Notes under the pieces: generated by a model | What the model was told of the DNA's origin: nothing | Seen by the model: the letters and a program-made list of their open reading frames with translations, nothing else | Database searches by the model: none | In this document: one piece after another, positions 46,901-60,100 of the stretch | Layout of the letters: every line of letters starts with the position of its first letter | Numbering within the stretch: the first letter of the stretch is position 1 | Position numbers and translations under genes: made by a program | NCBI RefSeq assembly: GCF_902459465.1 | Contig: NC_047070.1 | Coordinates: forward strand, 682,001 to 746,000 | DNA from: Asterias rubens | Taxonomy: Eukaryota > Echinodermata > Asteroidea > Forcipulatida > Asteriidae | Reading direction: 5' to 3' | Length of the DNA: 64,000 bases

Positions 46901-49900
46901 CACACAATTTCAATTCTGCAGATATCAACGGCAATTGGTTTCCATCAAGGCACTTGAATTAATTGCACTATTTGTATGAGTTTTAGTGAACTGTACACAT
47001 TTACATAAGTTCGGCAATTCTGCATGGACATGCTGGATGCTAAAGTGAGAGGACTAAATGTAATATTAGCCTATACCTTTGCCAGCTTGCCTCCTCTTTG
47101 CCAGTTCAACAAGTTCTGCTATTGTCTTCTTTTTCTTCTTTTTGCCCCTGAAACAAAAATTGAAAGACAATATGATTTAATTATATTTTGAGATTTAACC
47201 TTTGATTATGTGGGACCCTGAAATGATATCATGTGGTAAATGCATAAGTACAACATCACAAAGTCAACCCTCCTACTGTTATGCTCACAGTTTGTACCAT
47301 TTGTACCAATTGGTTTGTTTTAGAATTCCTTTTATCCATGTTATTGATAACTTCTCTATTAAGTCTGCTCCATCAGTGGATATGTTTAAGAAGGTTCTTA
47401 AAATATACCTCTTTCCTAGTAATTGATTTTTGTTGTTGTTTTGTTTGTATAATGTTTAATATTATTGCTCTTTCTAGTGTAAATGCTGTGATATAGTTTT
47501 ACTATGAATAGCATACCTCAATGAATAAAAATAGTAATAAATAATAATAATAATATAAATAGTTGCCGTAACACATTAATTGCTTCATTGACCACTCACA
47601 TTTTGGCCAGCGCCTGCCGGTGGAGTTTGCCTTTTAGCTCCAGGTTTTCGTCTGTGTATCGTAAAATGAAGTTTGCAGGAGCCCAGCGATCCCAGCTAGA
47701 AGGAAAGAGAAATCAAACAATGTTTAATTACTTATAGTTAACTTATTATCAAAACTTGTCAATTACCTTTCTTGATCCATTACTCGTTCGCTTCTGTCGT
47801 TGTACAATCCAAACAAATTTTCTCAGTACAAATGTGACTTATATTGCAGCCTTACCTGCTGTTCCAACCACTAAAATGAACGAGATATTCAGGAACTCTG
47901 CGATTAGTATTCTCCTCTTTGGTCCACTCCAATTCTAAAATCTGCAACAAACAACAACATCAAACTTTAAAGACCCTTCTAAAATGAGGTCAATATTTAT
48001 GTAGTGACTGTGTAGTAGTAATCTTAATGCAATTGCCAAGGATAGAGCATGCAACGACTACCCTGTATCTTAGTTGCAAAAACATCTACAGCGTTTTCAG
48101 GGAATATCTAATGATTTTCGAGAGAAAACTTTTCAAAACATCGATCTCATCTTGGCATCTTGTCAGGAGTCGTACACACACGTTCTCATAAACACGTTCA
48201 AAGGTTTGTTTTCAACGTTTACGTATGACAGGGTCGAGCACCTGGATTACTTGCACCATGTGTTTTTTCTTGTGCGCATGCATGGTAGCTCCAGCTACAC
48301 AAGGGTCCTTCGAGTAACGCGAGCAATGTTCATTTACACGGCACGCACGGACATTCGTGGTATAATTTACAAAACGTTGTGTTTTTAAGACGGAGGTCTC
48401 GACCGTGGTCTTAAAAGGAGCAGGGACCCGTGCCTATTTAAGCAGATGTGGATTAAACAACGTTTTGTTCTTAAGACCAAGGACCCCCTGTTTATTTTCC
48501 TCGTGTGAAAATTTTCCTCGTGTTGAATCACACCCGCGTGGACACTGTATAAAAAGTGGTTTTGTGTATGTTTTAGTAGAATCATTTTAGCGAACACATA
48601 TAAATCTAGCAAATAAAACAACTTGGGGAATTTGTAACATTAGAGATGGTGTTGGGAGACTTGTAAACAATGGTCATCGTGGTCCAGTGGTCAGACTACA
48701 GGACTGGACTGCAGGACTTGCAATCACAAGGTTATGGACTCGAATCTGTACCAAGCTAACCACCGATTCCACAAAATTGACTAAAATAAGTACAGTTACT
48801 GCGCAATTCATAAATAGATGTCAAAGAAATGTGCTTGTATGAGACAGATTGGCTGTTATTCCCTTCGAGTTTGCAGAGTTCCCTTGACAGCAATTAAACA
48901 AAGAAACAAACTCAGGGGGGATGGTGTTGAGGGATTTGTAACATAAGGGGAATGTGTTGGGATTTTTAACAAAACATGAGAGGATGGGTACATGTAAGAG
49001 TAATAAGAGAAAGCTACAGTGGAGTTTGGTATTGCTTGTGGAGGTTGAGACAACTACACTTGTCAGTATTCCTTCCTTCAATAGAAATGAATCAAAACTA
49101 GACCATACAGGGCCATAGCATACCATGGTATATTCAACTACGTGAACAGCCCTTGTTGTAGAATTAATAGTTAGCAACCTTTCCTGATTAATACTCAAGT
49201 TCAAATACATTCAATATTATTAATCATACAGCCAGCCATTCAAGTTAAATATTTAACAATCAATCAAAATGACAACAAAAAACACACTATTCCCAACATT
49301 TGACACACAAAATATCCTGAAAATTTACATACCCCTAGTGTTTCATCAATAAGTTGTTTCACTTTGGCCATGAATACACATGTAATAACGGTCCTTTTAC
49401 CAATACAAAGAATTGAACATAAACTCAGTGTGGCTTTGTTCAATGCCCCGGGCAGGTGCAGTCTACATGAATATAAAGGCCAAAAGATCAACTTGTTTAC
49501 ATTGTCAGGAAACGTCAACAGAGGGCGCTAGAGCACCTCACCGTAAATTAATTCACAAACTCGCACGGCATCACGCTGAAATTACAACTGCAGCAGATCG
49601 CCTTGCATTCATAGTTTTGATGTTTTTCGAAGCCCTTCTTTAGTATATCAGTACGATCGAATAGCATATGAAATGTAAGACGTTGAACCTAAATACATTT
49701 GCAATCATACCATGTTAAATGTTCTAAAATCATCTACGCTAGAGGTGAATTCTGACCAATTTAAGTTGTTATTTTGTACCACTGATGAGATCTATTTCAT
49801 GATTTGTGGCTAGCCTCGTTCTCAACCTTCCCATTTTCAAGTTCAATAAACATCACCTACTTGGTACTTGAATAACCAAAATAGCTTACCTTGGAATCAT

Positions 49901-50006
49901 AAAGAACCCTCGCTTTGGTAGGATCGGGTTCGAAGCATAAAACATGTTCCCCAACAGTAAATTCTGCGGGTTTTAGGCCCCTCGTCGCAATCACAGACGT
50001 CGCCAT
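40939..50006 (-). CDS. MSL3: MSL3, chromo-barrel and MRG domain subunit of the MSL histone acetyltransferase complex (11 exons, complete)
   Basis: Exons 50006-49890, 47941-47856, 47695-47600, 47147-47077, 46036-45981, 45479-45375, 44538-44375, 43947-43798, 43304-42643, 42166-42082 and 41032-40939 join in frame (1686 bp, 561 residues; human about 520). Residues about 15-80 are a chromo-barrel domain: [19 protein letters not shown], then [32 protein letters not shown] is diagnostic of MSL3 rather than MRG15. A lysine run follows (GKKKKKKT), then an acidic serine stretch. The MRG domain begins about residue 152 ([20 protein letters not shown]), is interrupted by a roughly 200-residue low-complexity insertion in exon 9, and resumes at [13 protein letters not shown] and [10 protein letters not shown]. 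In flies and mammals MSL3 works with MSL1, MSL2 and MOF/KAT8 to acetylate H4K16. The 30-bp minisatellite sits in the last intron. It is divergent from RBM41. Confidence 0.95.
41364..41883. repeat. 30-bp minisatellite, about 17 copies, in MSL3 last intron
   Basis: Unit GGGACCCAGAACCTCACAGG followed by TGTTACAACA. Variants CACAGG and CAAAGG alternate, and a 7-bp insertion near 41630 shifts the period. A unit length divisible by three keeps long reading frames open on both strands; these are not genes. Confidence 0.96.
42305..42600 (+). repeat. dispersed repeat with TATATAGCGCTTTTC start
   Basis: TTTTTATATAGCGCTTTTCA followed by CCCGAAGGGCGTCCCAAATG resembles a repeat type seen in many invertebrate genomes. 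It lies in the MSL3 intron between exons 9 and 10. Confidence 0.45.
44658..44786. mobile_element. short TIR element (MITE), AGGCC ends
   Basis: 129 bp in MSL3 intron 6. Arms GGCGGCTACGGCTATGGCT and AGCCATAGCCGTAGCTGCAG are inverted and end in AGGCC / GGCCT. Confidence 0.75.
47942..49889. other. MSL3 intron 1
   Basis: Holds the tRNA-like SINE and two chance reading frames (48074-48388 +, 48821-49210 -). Exon 1 (YDSK) joins directly in phase to exon 2 (ILELEW), matching the known chromo-barrel, so no further coding exon is needed here. Confidence 0.6.
48670..48770 (+). mobile_element. tRNA-like SINE in MSL3 intron 1
   Basis: GTGGTCCAGTGGTCAGACTA (box A-like) and GGACTCGAATC (box B-like), 60 bp apart. 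There is no complete cloverleaf. Confidence 0.5.
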
Positions 50007-50230
50007 ACTGGTCTTTAAAAAAATATATTATTTATATGTATGGCACCCAGAACATTGCTGTAAAGATTATTAGAAAACATTGAATAGGCATCAGACTAAC
50101 AGAAGCACGCTGAAAAAAAAAATCAATAACTAAACAGAAGAGGGCGCTGTTTCAAACGAGTTGCCGCAAATTTTATGAGAGAAAGGTTCCTGAGCAGACG
50201 ACAGCAGTAGTGTGGTGAGATTTTTTATTT
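50007..50230. promoter_or_regulatory. MSL3 5' flank and possible RBM41 leader exon
   Basis: The sequence just upstream of the MSL3 ATG holds GAGGGCGCTG and, on the plus strand, a possible leader exon ending at GTAGTGTG|GTGAGA (donor at 50215). RBM41 needs an upstream non-coding exon because its ATG lies two bases after an acceptor. A first exon here would make MSL3 and RBM41 a bidirectional pair. The donor is a guess from sequence alone. Confidence 0.25.
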
Positions 50231-53200
50231 TTTTAAAATGTAAGTAGGCACTCCAAATGCAATATTTAAAAAAAGAAATTGCGCATAAATTCGTAAACAC
50301 CGATATCGAGAATGTTTTTGTAAAGTTTTAGCTTTGGTAGTTGTGCTCAAATTAGTAAATTACAGACATTTGTTTTGCAGACGACATCTTCCAAAATTGG
50401 AAGGAGGAAGCAAAAGTTATACACATGTGTACAACTACATGGCATGAATGATACATATGTAAGATAGTTTATATTTCATAATTCAAGACTACACCAGCAT
50501 GACCAGTACTTACTACAGACATACCTTGGTCGTGGAGGTGGCAGAGACAGACAGACAGACAGACAGACAGCGTGCGCTCCAACCTCACATTGACAACGTG
50601 CGTTATCTTCAAAATGGAAGTGCGGGTCTGCACTATGTATCAGATATAAGCCAATTCGCAATTGCAGCTGCGCATGTCTGTTAGTGTTAGTTAGTGTTAC
50701 TGGTGACAAAGCAATTTGTATATCTCCCAAGACCTTTTGACAATACCAGGAGGTACTGTCAAAAGGTCACGGGAGAGAAAAAAAAGGCGTTGTCAGCAGT
50801 AACGGACATGCGCAGCTGCAATTGCGAATAGGCTTATTGAATGGAATACTTTCTTGCAATCTTGGATTGGAAGAAGAAGACAGTCCTATAGAGAAGTCAT
50901 ACTGCCGATACTGGGTAATTTTCCGCACCTCACCACAAACTTATCCGCCCTAAATCTACTCAAATTCAACTCCAATGAATGTTTTCTTAGCTTATACTAG
51001 AAGAAGGGTGACCGCATACATCCAGAGAAAGAAGGGAAAAATAGCGTAAATAGGTAACAGTAGCGTAAATCGTCCAAATTTGTCCAGTTTTTACCAGTTC
51101 TCTAAGTTGGCCACGTAGATGAAAGTCGTGACAGTGGTGAGTCAGTAGCCACTGAGTGACATTTGGTGACATTTGGACTTGGAATATTCTTAACGCTCTT
51201 ATATTAGAGCCAATTGAGAAGAGAGAAGACAATGAAGAAACTTCAGTTTTAGATGTGGGAGGAAAACTCTTGAGAATTATACCAGGGAAAACCCACGCAG
51301 TCAAGTAGGGACTGAATTCTGAAAACCCAATCCACATAGTGCCCCGTTTGAATTCAAACTAGGGTCCCAGAGGTAGAAAACCAGGTACAAAGACACCACT
51401 ACACCAACCTGACCACCGACATAACAGTGACAGTCAGGAGTCGCTTAAGTGTCAAACAATACGACAAAATTATATCCGACTGCCATTTGATAAGGAATTT
51501 TTTAGATTTTTAAATAAATGCAAACTTGCTTTTTTCAAAAAAAGTTAGGCCTAAACTGAGTAACTGACTGGGTCAAATTTCAAAACTTTCATCCCCTAAG
51601 TTGATCCTTTGGTTGGCTGCCTCTTCCCAGTATGGTAAACTTGGCTGTGATTCCTGTCTACACGACGGAGGCTGTATGAATTTTGACTGACGCCCCCAAG
51701 CAAATAATAAACCAAAAATAAATAAAAAATGCATAAAGTGTACTGTAATCGTTGTCAAGCTGGGCATAGGTGAGAATTCCTCTCGACTACTACATCTTTG
51801 CCCTTTCATTCAGCAATCTCATGATCTGACATCAATTGCTCTTTAGTATTTGTGAAGTTGAATAACCTCAGGCTGCCAAGTCCCATTAAGCTGTGGTTTT
51901 CATTTGAACAGAGCGTTGTTCTGCAGCATTCAGTTTCCTCACCTCCTCCCCTCCCAAATTGTTGAACATGCCCCGCCCCCTACTCCTAGAGCTGTGAGGC
52001 TCGTTCCACTATCGTCTCGAACCTCATAGTTCTGGGGGAACCCCCCCCCCCAACCCCCATTGATTGTGTAGGTAGGACTTGCATTTTGGTCTTCTAACAA
52101 AGGAATTACTTTTAAATGTACACTACGCATGTTATCAAAATTGCATTGTTCACATTAATTTCTCAAAAGGTGCATCAAACTTGTTCCTAGTTGAAATCTA
52201 TTCTCACATTAAACTTTTCACCTTTCAAATCACAATTCATATGGAATGCTCGAGTGAACACACAATCACTGAAATACTGAATAACCATTTGCATTTATTT
52301 ATTTATGGTTTATTAAGTCTGCACGTTGTCTGAGAAGTACAGATTGCCTCTCAAGTTACATGTTTACAGACTGAGTTAGAGCGATAGTCCAGCAAAGTAC
52401 ATACCATGACAGTGATTGTACTTTGTAGGGATACAAGTCCTTATTGGACTTCACATTTAATCTTAAGTTGTATCAATACAGCTCTCTCAATAATATAATT
52501 GTTTTTACTAAATTCAGCCCGAAAACATTTGTACCTAGTCACAAAGTCAGTGACTATTGTCATCCTTTTTTGATAATTGATGAAAAGAAACAGTCATCTG
52601 AAAACGTTAGCTGTTATTTTTACATAATGCAAAATTGATGTGAAATTTACAGTATGAAATTGGAGCGCAATTTAACATAGCATTGTAGGACTGATGCTCT
52701 ACATGTATGTCAGTCTAGGTGAAGTTATCATTTTAGTTTTACCCATGTAGGTGAAATGGTGATACCTGTTAGCAGCTTTTTTAAAAGGACATTTTTTACA
52801 GGCAAACAATAGGGACAATTAGTTTTTGGATCATCACAATGAATGAGTGGGTTTTCCCGAGAATAATTCTCTGGGATTTTCCTCCCACATCTTATTCTGA
52901 AATTTCTTCATCATCTTCTCTTCTCCTTTGGCTCTAATTAGAGAGTGAGAATATTTATCCGGATCCAGGCACCTCTGTGAGGACATTGTAAATGTATATT
53001 GAACATCTCTAGGGCACCAAGGTACTGACCAGGGGCAAGGACAAAGGCAATTGCCTCTTTTGCCTTTGTATGCAGACGGATGCTTTGCTTTTGATAGGGC
53101 AAGAGCAGCCAAGGCGTTTCCTCATTGGCAAAGTGCACCTCTGTGAGGACATTGTAGATTTATATTTGAACATTTTTAAAGACACCCATGTGATGACCAA

Positions 53201-54180
53201 GGGCAAGGCAAATGCAATTGCCTCTTTTGCCTTTGTATGCAGATGGATGCTTTGCTTTTGATAGGGCAAGAGCAGCCAAGGCGTTTCCTCATTGGCAAAG
53301 GGCACCTCTGTGAGAACATTGTAGATATTGGAACATCTCTAGGGGGCACCAAGGTGATGACTAAGGGCAAGGGTGGAGGTACAGTGATGTAATTGCCTCA
53401 ATTGCCACTGTGAATTACAGGCCGGTATTAATCTCTCAGTTGAAGATGTTATCTTGGAAGAGACCACGATTACATCAATACTTGAGCTATTGCATAAAAA
53501 TAACTGACGTTAAATTACATGTAGCTCTATGTAGCTCTCTGAGAGACAGGTTTGGATGGAAGTTGGATAAGGGCGTTTTTTTTTGCTTTTAGACACTCTG
53601 TGACTGTAATATAATGCAACCCCATTTTGGTAATATTACAATCTAGACAATACTTTTAAATGTATTGCATATATTTTGGCCTGAGCGTCTTTTAATTAGC
53701 TAAGCATAAAAACAATTAATATGCTTAATAGACAAACATGCTAGAATGGTTTCTCCAAAAAAATAAAATAAAATGTCTTTTATCATTTATGACTGCATGG
53801 TATCCTGCTCATTTTTGCTCTCAGATTTTTTTTTTTAAGCGATTGCCTTTTTCTGCAAGCTAAAGTTTACCTATCCACAGAATGCTGATTTATAGTCTTT
53901 TAAAAAACAAATATTTTGAGGAAGCTTATTCCAAGGCATGGACCAACATTAGAGAATGAACGATCCCCCAGGTATTGTGAGTGAGAGAGACAACAAGCAA
54001 GGAAATAAATGTCTTGAAATGAAATGAAAGGAAAGGACAAATCTGAAGATCTCTTGAAGGAGGGAGAACATGGATAGGGTAGACAAACCAAAACTGAGAG
54101 GTGATTTATATTTCCAAAGAGTGTGTTCATAATGTACATGATGTGACATAAGTTTGTGATTTTTGACATTAGTTTCAGAG
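50231..54180. other. spacer or RBM41 first intron
   Basis: CAGA microsatellite at about 50547-50570, TIR element at 50647-50836, GATGTGGGAGGAAAAC repeat (51250-51345 and inverted at 52845-52900), G/C runs near 52030, a tripled AAAGGGCACCAAGG repeat (52960-53425), and otherwise AT-rich unassigned sequence. Confidence 0.55.
50647..50836. mobile_element. TIR element, TAAGCCAATTCGCAATTG
   Basis: 190 bp with about 32-bp inverted ends (TAAGCCAATTCGCAATTGCA and its inverse) and a second inner inverted pair, GACCTTTTGACA / TGTCAAAAGGTC. Confidence 0.8.
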
Positions 54181-57100
54181 ATGGATAATGAGCTGTATGA
54201 CGATGACAGCAATGGGCCTCCAGAGGATGACGTTGTCCTTCAATCTAACACTCAATCTGAAGCACAGCTCTGCGTTCAGAGGATGCTTGGCCAGCAGTTA
54301 GACACGGACATATCCCTAGAACAGTATGTTAATTTTACACTTCTTCTTTACAATTATGGTTTTATCTAACATTAAAATGTAAGATCAAAATTACTCTTCC
54401 TTGTAGTTATTGCAAATGCCAAGCAGGATGTCAATTTAACTTTTTGAAATGTATTGGAAATGATAGTCCTTACACAACTACCCTCTAAACACTATAATCA
54501 AGAAATTAAAAATGTTTACCCTCTCCCACCCACAAACAAATAAATAAAATAATGATCAGGCCAAGTAATTGCAATAAAGGGCAGGAGAGGTCTCCAACCT
54601 TCAACAATTTTTTACACAAATGCTTTGCAACAGTTGTGCAGGTCACATCCATTATTTTACATTTTGTAATTAAAATCATTCCAAAAGGAGGGCACTTGTT
54701 TTGTCTTGTGTACTTTCTTTTTAAGCAATTCCTTTCAGAAGGAACTCCCATGGATCAAAAACACAAAAACTGCCCCAGTTCGCCCCTATTAAACAAGCAT
54801 TAAATTCTTCACACTCTAGTTTCTGCATTGTTTTGGGGTGGTTTAGCCTCAGAAAATCAGTACAATAATTATCAAATAGCCTTTAAAAGCCCAATCCGAA
54901 CAAACACTACATCTAAGATAAGTAAGCCCTTCTACTCAATTAGATATGCTTTTGTTTCCAGGGTCAAATATCATACTTCCCTAGACGCCTCCCCGCCTCA
55001 GCCTACAATGTTTTCTCAACTCTTATATCTTAATCTTCTTTATCTCCCAGATATGCAGTCAAGCATAAGTCATTCACTCCGGCCGTAACCTTCAGATCTT
55101 TTATAGAGCAGGCCAGCGGAAAATTATCGCTTGAACAGTTTGAGGTACTTGGAAAAGAGCACCGGAGTTTGGACAAGCTGAGAGCATGCGGCCTCTCGGA
55201 CCAGGAAATTGCCCTTAAATTAGAAAATGAGGGCGGTCACCTGTCCAGTCTACTACCTGTAAGTTAGATTTGGTTTTTAAAGGGTTTGTGTGTGCACTGT
55301 GATTCCTCCTGAAGCTATGTGATGGAAGATTAATTTTATGAGTTAAGCTGGTTCATACACAAATACTTCCTGTGAATGCGAAGCAAATTTTGACGTCATA
55401 GGGTTGTTTTTTTGCCGCTGAGAATGTTTCACATGGGATAAAGTGTTGAGTACAAGTCAATCGCATCTGCTTTTGCAGCGGGGGGAAGAACTGTCTTTTA
55501 CATCTAAGTAATTTCGTGTGAACATACAGGTTTGCGTTCTCTGTCTCTTTGTTAGTCAGGTGCTTCCCCCCTTGTTTGTAGTCAGGACACTTGTTTGTAG
55601 TCGGGTGCTTGTTAATACTTTTATTAAGTTGAATTTGAAAATAATTTTGTGTGTGTAACTTCAGATGTATTTATGAAAAGTTGTAACCCCATCCTGTTAC
55701 TGTTAGCTTATCGTTGTTGGTTGGCGATAACATTTTCAAACAAAAACAACAATTTATCTACCCTGCTTGACTCAAAGGACTCCACAAAGAACTATGGAAG
55801 AAAACCTGATGCATCAAGCCATGAATAAAATATATACTCTGCTTTGTAATAATCAATCAACTGTTGAAGGATTTGTTTTTTTGTTGAATGATGCTCACGG
55901 TGAGCACCAAAAGAAATTACAATATCAAAAGCACGCTGGCGACACATGATGTATTTGGTCCAACAGTACAGTTAAAAGAAAAGAGCAAAGTGCATGAATT
56001 TACGAGTAAAATGTCAACATCATTTTAATAATCTCATTTCCTGGCCCAGGAAGACCTGATGGTTGCCAGAGGGATGGTAAAATAAACCAATAAGAATAAT
56101 GAAATATGAATATAACAAATAACCATGGTTGTAGAAATTGTCATTTCAGGGCAAATTAAATTTTGCACGGAACTTTTGGAGTCAGTCTATATTGCTTCTG
56201 TTAGAAGATTCAGCATATTTGAAGATGTATGTTTTTGTGTTTGTGTAACCTTTGCAGAGAAAGACTCTGCCTGCCTAGGGTCAAAATGTCAGATCATTTA
56301 CTTTTTTTTGCATTTATACCATAGGGCCTTTTTGTTCGCAGGCAGTTTGCCACAGAATTAAATTTTCTCGTTAAATATACGTGGAGTTTCTTGGTACTCC
56401 TACATCTATTCTACCTATAACATTTGAAAACAAAATTAACTGTTGCAAACTGGTAGTTATGTCAAAAACAAAGTTAATGGCCTGACGTTTCAACCCATGC
56501 AAATTTTTTCTCAAAGGCTAAAAAAATGAATTATTAAACTTACTTCACCGCCTAAGATCTGTTTGAATTTGTCTAAATTGATTTATTGGTGTATCATTTA
56601 CCTGTCTGGGTTTGTGCTTTCACATATTTGCTTATCCTCTGTCTCTTCTTTGCTTCTTAATTATTTTAGCCATCCAAGCGTAGCAGTTACCTTGCTGATC
56701 CCATCGCCAGAAAAAAGCGTCTCATAGAAGTGGAAGGGAAAATCCATCAAAGGCAAAAAAACCTTGGCCTGACCTTAGAGGAGCACCCCACGGATAATAA
56801 GGAAGAGTCGAAGGAGGAATCTAAGGATGGGACAGGGAGGGAACAGTCTGGAGAAAGTCACCCTACCTCCTCAAGACTTCTTGTCAGGCATCCCACCACT
56901 TTAGGTGAGTAAACTAAAAAGAGAAAATAACAAAAGAGACTCGGCAATTCGAGCTGGCACTTGAGGTGACTAGCCTCTGCAGGTTATTGCTTTTTTGAAA
57001 TGTAAAAGTTGACAGAACTCTTCCACAGAGGTACCCTTTAAAGGGAGAGTGTACATTGGTTTTGGAACAGTTCCATTGTTTTAATCCTATGTAAACATAA

Positions 57101-60100
57101 AACTATCGTGTGAGAATGTCATTTCAAAAGGTGGTCACTTTTTTGAGATATTGCAAAAAATCCGGAGTGAATATCCACGCAGGAAGAATAACCCTTAATA
57201 GGAATATACAACCTGAGAAGGGTTACTGACACTAAGGATTTTGTTTTATCCTTTTTAAACTTTAACAATGAAGTTATTGCACAGAACTACATCTTTGGTG
57301 TAACACACAGTTTCATTGACTCTCAAAATGGCACAACCTAGTCAAGGTGATGTAATAATGAGGTCAGGTGAATTGGGTCAATAAGCAATTCCTATATTTT
57401 GTCGAGAGAATATGACTTGATAATCAGATGTAAAAATATTATCACAAGTCAAGAATCTAAAGAGGAATTCAAGGAATAATGGCGATAATCATTATGACAC
57501 CCTCATCTTCACCTGGGTAAATTTGTAACCTTCAACAGGTGTCTAACAACCCTGTCATTATAGTAGACTCTAAGAACTATAACCACACTACAGCTGAGTC
57601 CCACTCTCATTGCTAACCTGATGAGTATTCTGATTCTGGGTCAACGGGCGGTCAAGGTACTTGCGATTCGCTGCTCAGGGGCTTACAAACACCATGTCAG
57701 ATGCAAGAAACATAACTATAATTACTTAAACCAGCCAGGAGTAAAACACGTGACTGATTTCTGTCTAGTGATTAATTAGGAGTTTAAGCGCCTCGGCAGC
57801 TCAGGGGTATACTCCCTAAAGAAGATGAGAGTGTCTTAAGGGAAGGTTTGTGTTTGTTAATCACTCAATCATCGCAACTTCGACGACCGATTGAGCTCAA
57901 ATTTTCACAGGTTTGTTATTTTATGCATATGTTGAGATACACCAACTGTGAAGGCTAGTCTTTGACAATTACCAATAGTGTCCACTGCCTTTAAGCAAAG
58001 TTACTTCAAAACTAGAAGATTTGATTTAATGAACCCCACAAGTAAAAATTTTCATAAAATACCATACTGTAATTTTTAGTGACAACATGCTCTCGAAATG
58101 CTACACCCTCAATTTAAAGTACATGTTTGTTGCCTGCTTTTACAAATTTGCCTTAGTTGTAAAATGTTAACCTTAAAGGAACACTTTACCTTGGTCGAGT
58201 TGGTCTTTGAAAAGCGTTCTGTAACCATTTGTTATAAAATGCATATGGGTAGAAAGATGTTGTAAAAGTAGAATACAATGATCTACACAAATATGCCTCG
58301 AAATTGCATGAGTTTCTTTTTACCTCGTTAACTAACACGGTCGACCATTTATACAAGTCAAATTTTTGACTCCCATAAATGGCCGACCGTGTTAGTTCGC
58401 GACGTAAAAGGAAAACCGTGCAATTTTGAGTGATACTTGTGTGGATCATTGTATTCTACTTTTAAAACATCTTTCTAACCATATGCATTTTATAACAAAC
58501 GGTTTCAAACGCTTTTTATAGACCAACTCGACCAATCCAAGGCAACGTGTTCCTTTAAAAACAATCAAACAAAGATTTGGAAAATACAGCTTTTGTAAGG
58601 CTTTAGTAGATTTAATGACAGGTTACAAAAGTAACATGTATCTAACATTGACCTAATCAATGAGTTCAGATGTGGCCATGGCTATGGTTGGAGTGGCTAA
58701 AAGGCCCATTCGTCAACATTGTCATGGCACCCAATAGCTTACATTGACTTTAAAAAATAGATTAAATTAGGGAGAGCAGTGTACAATTTCAGGCAATGCT
58801 TACCACAAGCGAAAAACCGCTGTACTTAACCGGAAAAATTAGCACTTAACTTTAAAGCATTGAATGATTTGTTCTTACAAGTTCATATAAACTATATAAT
58901 TCTTTGCTTACAAAGCTAGCCCAGAAACTCGGCGTTTATCCTGTATGCAAAGAATGTTGACAGTGAGCATATAATTTCATGTTAAGCAGAGCTGTGTCAT
59001 TGGACCCATGTCTAAAATTATTAGTTTTTTCAATGTTAATATTGTGGTTCTGAATTACTTTGTTCAGGTCTTGCTTACATTCACCCTGATGATCCCATCA
59101 ACCACCTAGATGATATTGCTGCCAGCTTGTTTGGGAAGAACAAAGATAAACAAAATGAAGATGTTTCTGCAAGTACAGAAGATGCCACGTCCCCTGGGTG
59201 TGGGGCCACCAGAGAGTTGAGTACAGGTTGCTGTGGTGATAAATGTCGCTCAGGAGAGATGGTTTGGACTCAGAGTAAGGGTTTCCTTAAAGAGACATTA
59301 GAAGATGCAGATCGTGGGGGATTAAGCCAAGGATGTTCGTCAATGTCTGAGGGGAAATCACAGAGGCAGGACTCTGTCCTCACGAGTTTTACTGAAACCG
59401 ATTCACACGGCAGAAGCGAGATCAGAAATCTCGCTAATACCCCTCATGTGGGATCATCCCCCGAGGCGGATTCCAAAACTAAGATTTCAAATCATGCCGT
59501 TGGGGATTGCGGTACGGGACTGGAATCACAGTCAGCCGACCCCAGAGTGCCAGGAACATGCGGCAGTGTGCAGGTTACGGATAATGAGCCTCGCAGACTG
59601 GCTGGCGTGGTCAGACCTTTGTCACGAGAGGAACTCCTGAAGCACAGACTAACGACGAATGACATTTGCAAGATGGATAGATTCAGGGACTATTCAATGG
59701 GCCAACCCAGCAAGGTAGTCACTGTTTAGAACCTGATGGTCTATAAGCTCCTTAAGATTATCTGAGTCCCTTAATTGCCATCTAAACTTTAACAATGTAC
59801 TAAATGATACCCAAAAGACTTCTGTGAAGTTAATTTGCTTCATTGTAAGTAAGGGGGTTATCTTTCTACAAGTATCCTCCATCTATTCTTCAGCATCAAG
59901 TATTGCCAGTCCATATTTTGATTAGGCAATGCCAAAATATGCAACTGTCTGAAAAACTTAACAAACTGAAAGCAAATCTAAGCAATGAGGCTCTGAGCTA
60001 GGAAAAAAACACATCCAGAGTTAAAAATAGAATGTATGATACCAAAATAATACAAACAATTGCAATGTTAATTTTAGGCCTGGAATTTTGTCTTTGATAG

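Noticed and set aside
48074..48388. 104-codon plus-strand frame in MSL3 intron 1
   Set aside because: No domain, no splice context and antisense to a well-supported intron; likely chance.
49340..49375. Possible extra MSL3 exon ([13 protein letters not shown] followed by GTATGT)
   Set aside because: Exon 1 joins exon 2 directly in phase and reproduces the known chromo-barrel sequence; inserting this would break the domain.
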